A DNA stretch of 64,000 bases from Coriaria nepalensis (taxonomy: Eukaryota > Streptophyta > Magnoliopsida > Cucurbitales > Coriariaceae): assembly GCA_027186245.1 (NCBI GenBank), contig CP114499.1:8003001-8067000 (forward strand), read 5' to 3'. Of the stretch, positions 12,829-24,437 are shown in pieces. Within the stretch, counting starts at the first letter, position 1; each line of letters opens with the position of its first letter. A program made the translations under genes and the position numbers. The notes below the pieces were generated by a model. It made no database searches. It had not been told where the DNA came from and saw only the letters and a program-made list of their open reading frames with translations.

Positions 12829-14689
12829 ATGAACGGGGCGGCGGCTTCTTCTTCTTCGACGACGACGACTACTTCTTCTTCTACAGTCTTTACGAATTAT
12901 CCTCTCGTTTCTGCTCTCATCGCCTTCTCTATTGCCCAGTCCATCAAGTTCTTCACTTCCTGGTATTTTTTTTTTTTTCTTTCTTTCTTTCTTCTTCTTC
13001 TTTTCAGTTTTATATAATTCGGTTTTCTGGAATTATCTGAATTTTGGATCTGACCTAGTTCTTTTGTTCCCTCTCATTTTACGTCACGAGATTGACTTCC
13101 TGTTCTTTTTTACCCTAGATTTCATTTCCTATTGTCTCTCACTCCCCTCCCCCAATTTCACCTGGTCTCAATTAGCTTAGCTCTCGAAATTGAATGTGAA
13201 CTAATTCTGTATAAATTAATCAGCTCAAAAAATAAAAGAATTTTTTTAATAAAAAAAAAAAACGCTATCTTGACCTCCTCTGTATGTATCTCTTGCGCTC
13301 TGCGATAAACTTTCTATACTAATTGGAAGTTAAAGTGGTCAAGCATGCTGTCCATCTCTTGATGCCATTGCTAAAAGTCAAACACATGTTACGAATAAGC
13401 ATCATTAGATGAGACATTTACAAGTCGGATTCCCCTAATTAAGAGTTCAGATCATGACGATGCAATAATCCACATATCAGAAGTCAATGTCACTAGATGA
13501 CTCGAAAAAGACTACTTCTTACCTTATAAGCTTAAATATTTCATCATTTCTGATATATAAAAAAAACAGTTTAATCGGTTTATCTCGAAAATTCTTAAGC
13601 TCTTGTACATTTGCAGGTATAAGGAAAGGCGATGGGATCTCAAGCTACTAGTTGGATCGGGTGGGATGCCATCATCTCATTCTTCAACTGTCACTGCTCT
13701 AACTATTGCTGTTGGTCTGCAAGAAGGATTTGGAGGATCGGCCTTTGCAGTTTCATTGATCTTAGCACTAATTGTATGCTCTCTTTTTTATTGTTCCCTC
13801 ATTTTTCGCTGTTTTCTGATATAAAAACTCCTGAGCAAATTAGGTGCCTCAGCAGAATTATATGAATTACAAGCCTAAATTTCACTCTGTTTTGGCAGGT
13901 AGTGTATGATGCTACTGGTGTAAGATTACATGCCGGACGTCAAGCCGAGGTTTTAATGCTTTTCTGCTATTTAAAAGTTTACATAATTAATTTGATGCCT
14001 TAATATTCGTCGAATGCTAACTTTTTTTCTCATGTATTTCAATATCTTAGGTTCTGAATCAAATTGTGTATGAACTTCCTGCTGAGCACCCTCTTGCTGA
14101 GAGCCGACCATTACGCGAACTTCTTGGTCATACACCTTCACAGGTATGAAATTTTAGATTGCCTTCAATAGCTGATTTAATGGATTCACAAGATTGAATC
14201 ATAGCATCCTGTGTCATAGTTTTCTTTTGGCCTAAGAACTCTTGCGACTTGAAGATGCAGTTCCTTTTGGAAGGATATAGGCATCTAGATGCGTTTGGAT
14301 TAGTTTTTTGCTGAAGTTTAAGTGTCATTAACTGTTAAATAATTGACTTCTAAAAGAGACCAAGTGGGTTACATAAACTTGATACTGAACATGCCAAACT
14401 CGACACCTCATATCTCAACTCTAAGCTTCATTATCATCTGTTTATAGTTTATTTCTCTTCTGATTGAAGATGTGATGCTGTTGGAGGTTCCTCTTGAATA
14501 GTTTGAAGTTCTAGTTCCAGATCCTTTAACCTTGATTGACATACATTTTAGATTTTGAAGATTTATTACATGTTTACTTATCCTACAATGTCATCACCTA
14601 CTGATCTGCAGGTTATAGCCGGAGGGTTGCTCGGCATAGTCACAGCTGTCCTCGGCCATTTTGCCACTCTGTTAATTAGGCACACTTGA
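12829..14689 (+). CDS. DUF212 acid phosphatase/haloperoxidase-related membrane protein
   Basis: Five exons (12829-12962, 13617-13773, 13899-13949, 14051-14143, 14612-14689) join to 170 residues with TGA at 14687-14689. The protein matches the DUF212 family (bacterial YuiD; plant 'acid phosphatase/vanadium-dependent haloperoxidase-related'). Visible family features are the conserved GSGGMPSSHSSTVTALT segment, VVYDATGVRLHAGRQAEVLN, and a C-terminal hydrophobic helix preceded by LRELLGHTPSQVIAG. Four hydrophobic segments suggest a membrane protein. The N-terminus after Met-Asn-Gly is a Ser/Thr-rich low-complexity run encoded by trinucleotide-like repeats. The enzymatic activity is not established for plant members. 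The Arabidopsis counterpart I recall is At1g67600. Confidence 0.88.
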
Positions 14690-15094
14690 CATTCAATTAG
14701 ACGAGTAATAACCGAATTCTGTCCCTGAGTATATCAACTCTTCGATCCATTCTTTTTACCAAGATCTTCGTGTCGATATGATCTGCAATCTATCTGTCAA
14801 ACAGTTGGAATATAGAGATTACATTCGTTTAATCCCCTTGTTAAGTGCAACGAAACCATTCACGTAATTACAGATTAGATGTATATTTTTCTTGATTTCA
14901 TTCACCTTTCAATACCCTGTAATTTCCAAAGTAGCCTTGGGTTGCAAGATACAGGCACCACTTCAGGGTTGAAAAACTCATACTAAAAGGACATTGAGAG
15001 AGAGATTATAAGAAACTGGGCCCAATTTATTATCTTTAAATTAAACTTGTCTCAGAAGAATTGTATATATGTTCTTTTTCTGAAAATAATTAAA
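14690..15094. other. intergenic, converging 3' ends
   Basis: About 400 bp between two converging genes. It holds the 3' UTRs of the DUF212 gene (+) and the FAD monooxygenase gene (-). Nothing else seen. Confidence 0.5.
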
Positions 15095-18000
15095 TCATCT
15101 TAACAGAGCAGTAAAAACTCTTCTCATTTCTATATAAGCATCCCCCACAACTCCTGATTTCACACGCCAAGCGATATGCTCGTCCGGTCGTACTAGAATG
15201 GCACCATTTTGGGTCATCTGACATAAATCCCACCATGTTGATGGCTGCTTGTCCTGTCTTACTAGAATGGCACCATTTTGGATCATGTGAAATAAATCCC
15301 ACGATGATGATGAAGTTAATGGCTGCTTAACTTCTTTACTCACTGACTCAACTCCGCTACTATCAGAAGACCACAATATACACACTCTAACCGAAGTCTT
15401 GAATTCCTCAGCTACCTTCAATGCTGCTTGAGCAATATGGTAAGATTGCGACATTGGTGCTATGATGAGAACAAACTCAACTCTATCCCCAGTTACAAGA
15501 TCCAGTGTCGAAATAGTCCCCTACAGAAACAATCCATGGGTTTTAGGTTCCTTTTTTTTTTTTTACAAATATGAACTAACGGCAGTTCCAAGGCTAGCAA
15601 ATTGGACAAGCTTGGGTTCTTGACCCTCTAAGGCTAGGTTTACCTAAGCGTTTTTATAATCCTGTTTGGATTTAATTTTAATTTCCAAACCCTTAAATAA
15701 ATATGTTACATCAATCAAATCTACTCTCATACTACATTCCAATTTCACAAATCCAATTCTAAAACTGCCTAGGAAAACTGACCCTTCATTATCGAATAAG
15801 ACAAGAGGCTACTAGGACAATATTGAGGATTTAATTCCTAGACAGCCTTTGTTAGGAGAAAAACAAAATTATTTCCCTGTATGCATTTGGGATTGATACC
15901 TTGCTTGAAGAACTTGACAACATCCTTATATTCATGTGAGGGAGCCTTGACCCCGGATCTGCAGAAGGGACATAGTCCCTCCTTCGTCCAGTGGGTGCTT
16001 CTGGAGCACCCTGCAGAGCATCATCTTCGGGAATAATTGCTCCTTCGAGGTATCTAACACAATGGAAAAATGATTAAAAGGTAGAACAAAGTGAAAGTTA
16101 ATGTTACACTATCTTAGTTGGACAGGTTTTCTTTAATTTGGTATGATTATGGTTATAAACAGACAGGAAGTGGCCGATTTATTACCTGAAACCAAGATCC
16201 TCTGCAGGGAACTGGAGTTGGAGGCTCTTTCCTTCATCGAATATCCTCCTTAACTTAGCGAGCCTTGAAGAACCAATAGGGTTTTTCTCATTCAGAAGAG
16301 ATTCCGATAGTTGTGAACGGCCAACTTTAAAAATTCCATCCAAAATTGCACTCTGTAGACCAGATGGTAGAAACGAACCAACCCCACTACTAATAGCTTG
16401 ATGTACTGCAAATAACAGAAAAAGAGCATGTGATAACTATATGCTATACAAATAAGCTTTATAGCCATAATTTACATAGTCAGAAAGGCTTAAATCAAAG
16501 GTTGGTAAAGATAGAAAGAGATAAATAAGTAGCTTCAATTTACCTGAGTTTGCAATAGCTGGATCTACACCCAGTGCAGAGGGAACTTCCATGGCTGCTC
16601 TGAAGTTTTTAACACTAAGTTCTGTATTGTGAATTGAAATCTGGAATTAATAAATGTCAAAGGCGGTCAATAAGAATTCGAGCATGTATTGCATTACAGA
16701 AAAAAAAAGGTTGAACAGATAAAAAATGATTACCGGTCTGCGTTCCGTTTCATAAGTATTCAGCATCGCAAATGATGCAAGACCATGTAGTACAGAGGCC
16801 AATTTCCAGGCAAGATTATGAACATCCTGGATGCCAGTATTCATTCCTGTATAAATCATGTGAGAGAAAGACTTTGTTTTCTGCAGAAAAAATAGAACTA
16901 TACCTACCGAAACCACCAGCTGGAGGGAATCGATGAGCAGCATCACCAGCAAGTATTATCCGATTGCGGCAAGATAAGAATTTCTCAGCAACTTCAGCGT
17001 GCATCACCCATGGCTTTATATCTTTGACATCTATGTCTCCAAGCTCATGACCAACCAATTTAAAGATTAAGTTCTCACACGTCTGCAAAAAGCTGAAATC
17101 ACCCTTTATAGAAACTATCACTACGAAAAAATAGTCCTAGTCAACATTTAAAATGTTTTAACTATTGTTGCCCGGCTTGTTGAGAAACATAAGACTGAAC
17201 TAGTTTGCCTTGCTTCTTATTATTATTATCTCAAGCAGAGATCAGCATTAATATGTGATGGATGATAGTACCTTCGGAGTAAAATCTTCAAGATCTTGCT
17301 GGGGTGGGTAGATCGGTGTCTGTAATATAATGAGCAATGGTTAAAACACATAATGGACAAGAAGAAGTATTAAAATCGAGACAAGAGCATTCATAGCATT
17401 TCCAACGACTTCGATACCTGCAACACAAATTCCCCTTGTGTGAGGTCATGAGCAACAAGCACTCCAATAGCTTCAGTATTGAAGATGAAAAATAGCATAC
17501 CGGGTCTCTCATTCAGTAGATACTGTCCGAGGTCTCTACTCAAGAAATGGACACTGATCAGCTTTTGCAAGTCTTTCTGACCTTCCATTTTTATTCCTGA
17601 TAGCTTACGCACAGTACTTCCAGCTCCATCAGCACCAACAAGAACACTGCAGCAGATGTTCCTTCTCATATACTTTCCATCTTTTAGATAAGATGCTGTA
17701 ACAGTTACAGTATTATCACTACCATCTATAGCTATGCACTCATGCCCCATCAGTATTTTCCTTTCCCACTTGATCTCATGGTCAATGGCTTCTAAATCTT
17801 CTGGCGAAGACAATTGGAAGCCAAGATTTTCAACACGGTTAAGTAGTAATTTAGTTAGTTTGTACTGTGAGAAGTGAGCGACAGAGACTGGGCTGCTCAC
17901 ATGTTCAAAATCTGTTAATGAACAAAAAAGCAAAAAACATCTTTCAAATTTAACATCTCCTGAACTCTATGAAACAGAGCATAGCATATCCATTGTATGA

Positions 18001-18703
18001 TTTATAGAGAAACTAACAATTCGGAATTCAATAAGCACCTTGAGGTTGCATATGATCGACCGACCCAAGAATTGTACCAGACAGTGAAGTACAATAAATG
18101 AACTTTCTCCATAAATCAACTGGTGGTTGAGATCTCTGAATCTCCTCGGCTAGTCCATCCAATTTCCGAAACACCTATAAAGGAAGGGCGTTATCAGAAG
18201 ATCATAATGAAGCTTTGAATGGTCTCATTGAATCTCATCCTTGACATCACAAATCAACCTCCATGGATCTATTGTTGATGAAGTGTGCCTGTGGGTGGTT
18301 TGAAAAACTCCTGCCTTTTTCTATAATTGCACATTTTACCCCTAGAGAGAGAGAGAGAGAGAGCAAAATGCATTACTGCAGTCTCTGGACTGATAATTCG
18401 TATAAAATTGAAGTTCAGTACATATCTCCTAAATTTTTGCTCTCGTCCTACCTTTTGTGAATTTAGAGGTGAACCAATAAGAAAGTAGGGAATTTAGAAA
18501 AAAAATTCACCTAATTTTGTGAGAAGAATAGAGAGAACGAGACCTACAGGTCCTGCACCAACAATCAGAACCGGAAGCACCGACTCGTCGCCACTGTAGA
18601 AAAGATTCGAGTCTGAAAAGCATCTCCGCTGAGTGTACCGAAATACATACGCTTGCATTATGGTATTCTTTCTAGGGTCTCCAGTAAACCTCCAAAACCC
18701 CAT
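15095..18703 (-). CDS. EMB2421: FAD-dependent aromatic-ring-hydroxylase-like monooxygenase
   Basis: A multi-exon group A flavoprotein monooxygenase (FAD_binding_3/PHBH fold). The exons show the dinucleotide-binding GAGPVG motif with VLPVLIVGAGPVGLVLSILL (near 18540), the DG motif VGADGAGSTVRKL (about 17600-17640), and the second FAD site LAGDAAHRFPPAGGFG followed by MNTGIQDVHNLAWKL (about 16800-16960). The C-terminal thioredoxin-like part carries GAILVRPDEHIAWR. The first ATG is at 18703 (MGFWRFTGD); another at 18658 (MQAYVFRYTQRRCF) starts a basic, organelle-targeting-like leader and may be the real start. It resembles Arabidopsis At1g24340 (EMB2421, embryo-defective), whose substrate is unknown. 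Oddity: the last exon has an in-frame duplication that doubles the GAILVR segment. Confidence 0.85.
15191..15338 (-). repeat. in-frame tandem duplication in the FAD monooxygenase's last exon
   Basis: Two copies start with the same TACTAGAATGGCACCATTTT word, at 15191 and at 15260. The offset is 69 bp (23 codons). The right-hand copy also has a 9-bp insertion, so the frame is kept. The encoded unit, WDL-x-x-M-x-QNGAILVR, appears twice: first with RQDKQPS after it, then with the family-typical RPDEHIAWR. Confidence 0.85.
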
Positions 18704-20106
18704 GACTATGAAATGAAGAAGTAGAAGCTCTGCAAAATTGCTATTGGTCACGAGTGATAGCCTGATAAGGAAGTAAAGTCGTTAGTTACTGGGCCGATAA
18801 ACAGAATCAGGCCCATGCTTTACAAAAAACTCGCGTCTTGGGCTTAATAACTGCTCAAGTTCATCCGTCCACGAGTGATACTAATAGTATCTACTTCCTT
18901 TGGGCTTTTTAATAAGTGGGTCCAAAACCCCCCTAACTAAGGATAAAAATAAAATGCTATTAGTAGTGTCATTGTATTTGTGGGTCCCATAACCCTCGTG
19001 ACAAATTTATGGTGCTTAGAGTCAACATTCACCTCTGTGTCACAAATTGTCGATTAGTGAAAGAAAAAAAAAAACATCATATAAATATTTTAGCGGCAAA
19101 CAAAACAGATCCGTAGTTGCGGCCCATCATGGCCATGTGGAAAGGGTCAGAAACCCCACTAAACCTCAATTATTAATACCAGGCCCAACCCCACGCCCCT
19201 TCACTCTTCTGCTGACCCAAACAGAACTGACACCCTCGCCCTCCATTCCCAATCTCCCACCGTCCACGTGTCTCCCTGCTTTCTCACTACCTCTCTCCTA
19301 GTTACCGTTACGACGCAACCGTATTTTAAAATCCTTCTTTATATCTCTTTTTTATATGAAACAGTGTATTTATTTATTTTTTTAAAAAAAATCTATAATA
19401 TTTACTGCACTCTCCCACAAGATTCGATAGTGAAAGTGGGGTAGATCGTGAGTTTTATACATTTCTGTATGAACAAACATATATCTAAGTCTCTAATCGG
19501 AGAGAGAAAGAAGAATTTACATACCGTTGATGTGGACAACACCTGAATTTTCGCGGTAAAAAAAGGTGTTCAACGATTCCCAGGTAAAAAATACATATGT
19601 TTCTTAGTGCATTATGATTATTTTACTCTTTTTTTTTCTTTTTTTTTTACTTTTACTTTTAGGTTACATTTTAAGTCGGTCCAAGTTTCAAGGAAGTAGG
19701 AATTGTTTAATGTTATTATAGATCTGAACTTCATCGTCAGCTAGCAGTGACCAGAAATTCCCCCATTAGTCAGTTAGCTAAGCATTATTCTTTTTCAACT
19801 ATTTCTTCAACTAAAAAACGCATAAGATATTTATACTCCCCTGCATTTTCTTTTTCTTTTTCTTTTTTTTCTTTGGTGGGTCTCTCTTCTTCTCCTGCAT
19901 CTTCTTCTTCATTTATTGTCAATCGACTTGTTATTCTACCATGTTCTATTATCTCATCTGAATATTTCCCACATGGGTCCCCTCTGCGTTCAAGTCTCAG
20001 ATGTATTTGGGTTTCCGATTTTCCCTGTGCTGGTTTTATGAATCGGAAAAATAAAATAGGAAGAATGTGGTGACATTTTCTTCAGATTTTGTTGTGGGGG
20101 TGAGAA
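18704..20106. promoter_or_regulatory. divergent intergenic region and remorin 5' leader
   Basis: This 1.4-kb stretch lies between the ATGs of the FAD monooxygenase (-) and remorin (+). It holds pyrimidine-rich tracts (19620-19660, 19845-19875) typical of a plant 5' leader near the remorin side. A 5' UTR intron is possible but not proven. Confidence 0.45.
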
Positions 20107-21484
20107 ATGAGATCTATAGAGGATAAAGGGTGCTATTATAATAACAATGGAGCTGCAATCCACGAGGTGTCGAGCAATAATAGTAATGGTGCGAGTTTCG
20201 AGTTTCACAAAGGCAATGGTTGTCATGTCAAGCGAGTCTCGGCTCACCACCGCATGGCCTTAGGCAAACCGAGTCCTTCCAAGTGGGACGATGCTCAAAA
20301 ATGGCTCGTCGGTTTGTCTAGAAGCGGCGGAGGTGGAGGAGGAGGTGGAGGGGGAGGAGGTGACAAAGCTCAATCCAAGTCCGGGGCTCGAGACTCAAAT
20401 GCGGACGACTTGAGACTAATAGCCCCGGTTCTGCAAAAGGAGCAATACTACTTGAGCTCCAAAGGAGAAGAAGGAGAAGAAGAAAGGAAGAACATAGAAT
20501 GTGACAATTCGGGTTGGATAATCGATAAACCTCCTATGGCGGAGATCGATATCGCGTCAGCGATCATGAGGTCGGTATGTGTTAGAGACATGGGAACAGA
20601 TATGACTCCGATTGCTAGCCAAGAGCCGTCAAGGACGGCCACTCCTATTAGAGCCACGACTCCGGCCGGGAGGAGCCCTATTGCATCCGGATCCTCAACT
20701 CCTGCGAGGTTCCGATTGGGAATGCAACCTGCGGAAGGTTTTCAAATCGGGTTGAAGTCTACAGATGGTGTCGGAGGAGCCACCAGAACTGGCAGCTGGC
20801 AAGGGAGCGGAGGTGGTGGTGGTGGTGAAGAATTAACAAATGTGAGTAAAGTGGGTGAGAATGTAAGCCTTCCGGATACGGATCAGGTGAGGAAGCTGAG
20901 TTCGTTGGAATCTCGAGCAATCGCTTGGGACGAGGCCGAACGAGCAAAATACACGGCAAGGTAATAATATGGAGCTCTTAATTCTCTCTTTTGATCGGAT
21001 TTGATTAGACTGGACATGTTAACAAGGGTAGTTGGATTTAAACACATGACAATTGACATGTTAACATTTAGGTACAAGAGAGAAGAGGTGAAGATACAAG
21101 CATGGGAAAATCATGAGAAGAGGAAAGCTGAAATGGAAATGAAAAAGATGGAGGTATATATATATAGATATATATATACATATATATTGATATTTCATTT
21201 ATAAGAAAGAACAAGTGACAGGAATTACATACAATGTAAAATGGAATATTGGTGAATGGTAGGCAAAGGCAGAGAGAATGAAAGCGAGAGCACAAGAGAA
21301 GATGGTGAATAAGGTGTCAGCGACAAGAAGGATAGCAGAGGAGATGCGAGCAAAGGCAGAGGCTAAACTGAATGAGAAAGCTGTGACTACTTCTGAGAAG
21401 GCTGATTTCATAAGGAGGGCAGGCCACTTGCCCTCTTCTTTTTCTTTTTTCTTCAACTTCAAGTTGCCTTCCCTTTGCTGGTAG
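20107..21484 (+). CDS. remorin family protein
   Basis: Three exons (20107-20960, 21072-21153, 21263-21484) join to 385 residues. Remorins are plant-specific proteins that bind the inner face of the plasma membrane and organise nanodomains. The N-terminal two thirds are low complexity with a 12-glycine run and Ser/Thr/Pro-rich stretches. The conserved remorin-C region follows: SRAIAWDEAERAKYTARY, then a charged coiled coil (KREEVKIQAWENHEKRKAE and AKAERMKARAQEKMVNK). The tail (RRAGHLPSS, a Phe-rich run, then FKLPSLCW) is the membrane anchor, with a Cys suited to lipidation. An AT dinucleotide run lies just inside intron 2. The long N-terminus points to the larger remorin subgroups. The Arabidopsis counterpart I recall is At1g67590. 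Confidence 0.92.
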
Positions 21485-21763
21485 TCACACTATCATATTC
21501 AATTGTGTTATTGAGTATTGCTGGAAAATGTATTCAAAGGGATGAAGTTCCTTGTTAGATAAGACTTCGAAACTATTCTAACATATATCAGCAATACACT
21601 CTATACATACTATCTTGTATATGCGTCGTAATAAGCTAAGTATTTTTTTTGATTCATGGTTGCTTACTTCATTTCACACCGTCGTCCTCCTCTTCTTGTT
21701 ATTAAATAAAATTTTAAAGTTTTAAGCATCTAATTTGATTCGTCAGTTGATTTATTTAAATGG

Positions 21764-23400
21764 TTAGTAGGAATCACCCACTAGCTTACTACTAAGGTCT
21801 AAAGATAGAAGACAAGGGATAGCTCGTACAGGCTGATATTTTACCAAGGTGAGCCCAGGCTTAGCTTTCATGCACATTGTCTCAGCCCTAACTCCATCTT
21901 CAAGCTTCCAATCAAAGCAATTCACAAACGAACCCACCATCACATGCAACATTCTCATCGCCAACGGCAAACCTGGACATATTCTCCGCCCTCCCCCGAA
22001 CGGAATGAGCTCAAAATTCCGCCCCCGAACATCAACTTCCGCTCCCGGTCCCATAAACCTTTCGGGATCAAACACATCTGAGTCCTCCCACCTGCTCGGA
22101 TCCCGTCCTATTGCCCACGCATTGACAAAGATCATTGCTTCTTTCGGCAATGTGAATCCACAGATGTCTACATCTGCTTCGACTTTTCGGGGCAGGAGTA
22201 GAGGCACTGCTGGATATAACCGGAAAGTTTCTTTTCTTATTGCCCGGAGGTAAGGGAGACGAGGAATGTCTGATTCTTGAACGGCATTTCCTTCTCCGAT
22301 GATCTCTCGTAGCTCAACTTTGGATTTTGACATGATATGAGTGTTACGTAGTAGTTCTGCCATTGCCCATTCTACTGTCGACGTCGATGTGTCGGTCCCG
22401 GCAGCAAACAGATCCTGTTTGATTTGTAACGACATGTATCCATTAGAATAAATATACATATATTATTCATTATATATATAATTTGTAATGATTAAAGTGA
22501 CGTACCAGAGATAAGTGTGCGATCTTGGTCTTATCCATCTCTTCACTATTTTTTTCACTGATCTTGAGCAGAGTATCCAGCATATCATCAGTAGAGAGAG
22601 ACTTTCTCGAATTCACCCTCTCGTTGATGAGATTCCGGAATACTCTTAGAAGCATCCCGAAGTAGGTAGCCATACGTCTTCTACTCCCATGCGGATCAAT
22701 CTTCCTCAGCAGTGGGAAGAAATCTCCCAAGTTCGGCCTTCCCGCCTCTTTCATGATATACAAATACCGTCTCCTTGAAATTTTTTGCCGTATCTGAATC
22801 TGGATCCGCCAAGTCGACAGAATACATTGTGTTCGACAGCAGATTCAGCGTCGTTCTGAACGTCGATTCTCCGATATCGACTACATTTCCAGCGGCCGCG
22901 CTTTTCCGGATCTCGGCGATTACTTCCTCCACCTTCTTGCGGCGGAGACTCTCATTCGCGTCAAGGACCTTGCCGGAGAACAGATGAGTAGCACAGATCT
23001 TGCGTAGCGTTCTCCATCTCGGAGAAACAGGAATCCACGGCAAGCTGAACTCGTCATGATTCAAAGCGGAGAGAGAATCTGGAATAGTCCGATTCGAGAG
23101 GAGTTGGTCATGCGTTTGGAGAACTTCTTTGGCAAAATTCGACGAGGAGATAATGACCGTTGTGACTTGACCGAGTTTGAGGCTCATGATCGGGCCATAA
23201 GTTTTGGAGAGATTCGCTAGGGATTTGTAAGGTCGTTCCCCGAGGTGCAAGAGGTTTCCGATGATCGGTAATGGCGTAGGGCCTGGAGGAAGGTTTACTG
23301 CTGATCTGGCTTTTTCTCTTCTTGAATGATAAAGCAGAGCTCGAACTACGATCCATGCTATAGCCAGAGCAATGAACGTTGAGCCCGATAACAAATCCAT
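21764..23400 (-). pseudogene. CYP76-family cytochrome P450 with one frameshift
   Basis: A two-exon P450 (exon 1 23400-22506, exon 2 22414-21764), close to CYP76 enzymes that hydroxylate monoterpenols and related substrates at the ER. Every hallmark is present: N-terminal anchor, PPGPTPLPIIGNLLHLG hinge, I-helix AAGTDTSTSTVEW, ExxR in KETFRLYP, PERF, and haem loop FGGGRRICPG. The intron position before DLFAAGTD is the usual one. The only lesion is in exon 1 near 22761: the frame passes ETVF and then needs a one-base skip to continue as YIMKEAGRPNLGDFFPLL. Without that skip, translation is off frame and stops about 70 bp later. It is either a newly inactivated gene or a sequence error. Confidence 0.85.
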
Positions 23401-23862
23401 GGATGATAACTGCAGTAAAGTTTTGAGCTTTATTCAAGCTCTTTCTGTTTCTACGGAGTTTCTTTTCTTTCTTCCTTCAATTTCAGTTCATTTGAGACAA
23501 TTATTGAAAGAGTAAAGACTGGGTATTAATAAGAAATGGTAGCAGGTTCCACTGAAGCTTTTTGTCTGTACATTATTAATAGCCCGTTTGGTTACATTAT
23601 CCGAGAACTAAAAAAATGGAAATTTTGTCATTCGATTAGATATAAAACATAAAGTGGAATATATATAAGGGTCTATAAAATTGGTTTCTTCTTCGTCGTT
23701 GATATTTTTTCTTCTGAACAACACCACAGTTACATTGTTCAAAGCAATGGATTATTATAAAACAAGTACACACTCAACAAAAGCTATAGACGAGTTGTAC
23801 AGGGCTTCGACCATTCTTATGGAACTCATTTGAAATTGTCTTAGTTGCGTTGAAGAAGATCA
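23401..23862. promoter_or_regulatory. CYP76 upstream region
   Basis: About 460 bp upstream of the P450 ATG. It contains the P450 leader and promoter; no other feature recognised. Confidence 0.4.
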
Positions 23863-24216
23863 TCATAGTTCATATGGGGGTCCCTCTGACCGGCCCCTGG
23901 TGGATCTGAGCATCCCAACGGAGCTGATCATTATAGAGCTCAATGGTCCCCAGAGGATATAAGGACGCAAAGGGTAACTCCACCACATCTCTTTGGTCTT
24001 CTTGCACCTGTCCTTCACTGCATTAACCTGCTCTTTAAACCTCAGTACCAAATTCTCAGCAAACTCCATCACGAATTTCCTTCTCTTTTTTTTTTCTCCC
24101 TCTCTTCCTGATTGGGAATTATCCAACAATTTCTGAAGTGAAGCAAGGATCCGTGATTTTCGCAGATCCTTTGATGAGTCTTCAGATACGAGATCTTCTG
24201 ATATCCAACATTTCAA
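23863..24216 (-). pseudogene. unrecognised ORF, possible gene remnant
   Basis: An open frame of about 117 codons lies just downstream of the U-box gene on the same strand. It has no upstream in-frame ATG before a TAA; the only internal Met suitable as a start is before EFAENLVLRF. The content looks protein-like: a charged helical middle (LRFKEQVNAVKDRCKKTKE) and an aromatic tail (WWSYPLRPYILWGPL). I do not recognise a family. It could be a 3' exon that lost its 5' part, or chance coding potential in the 3' flank of the U-box gene. Confidence 0.3.
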
Positions 24217-24437
24217 TCGACTCGTGTAGCCGTTTTAAGTGCCACGTAATCGACATTTCTTGTACATTGTCCCTTTTTAAATTGATCCAATATTTAATCT
24301 AATAATTTGTTATATTATTACAGAAATTCATGAACATAAGGTGACAATGTACAAGAAAATAAAAGGAACTGTCGCATGAACAAACAATACAGAAGAATAG
24401 ACAATATACAAAGAGAGCAGCAAGCTCACAGACTAAA

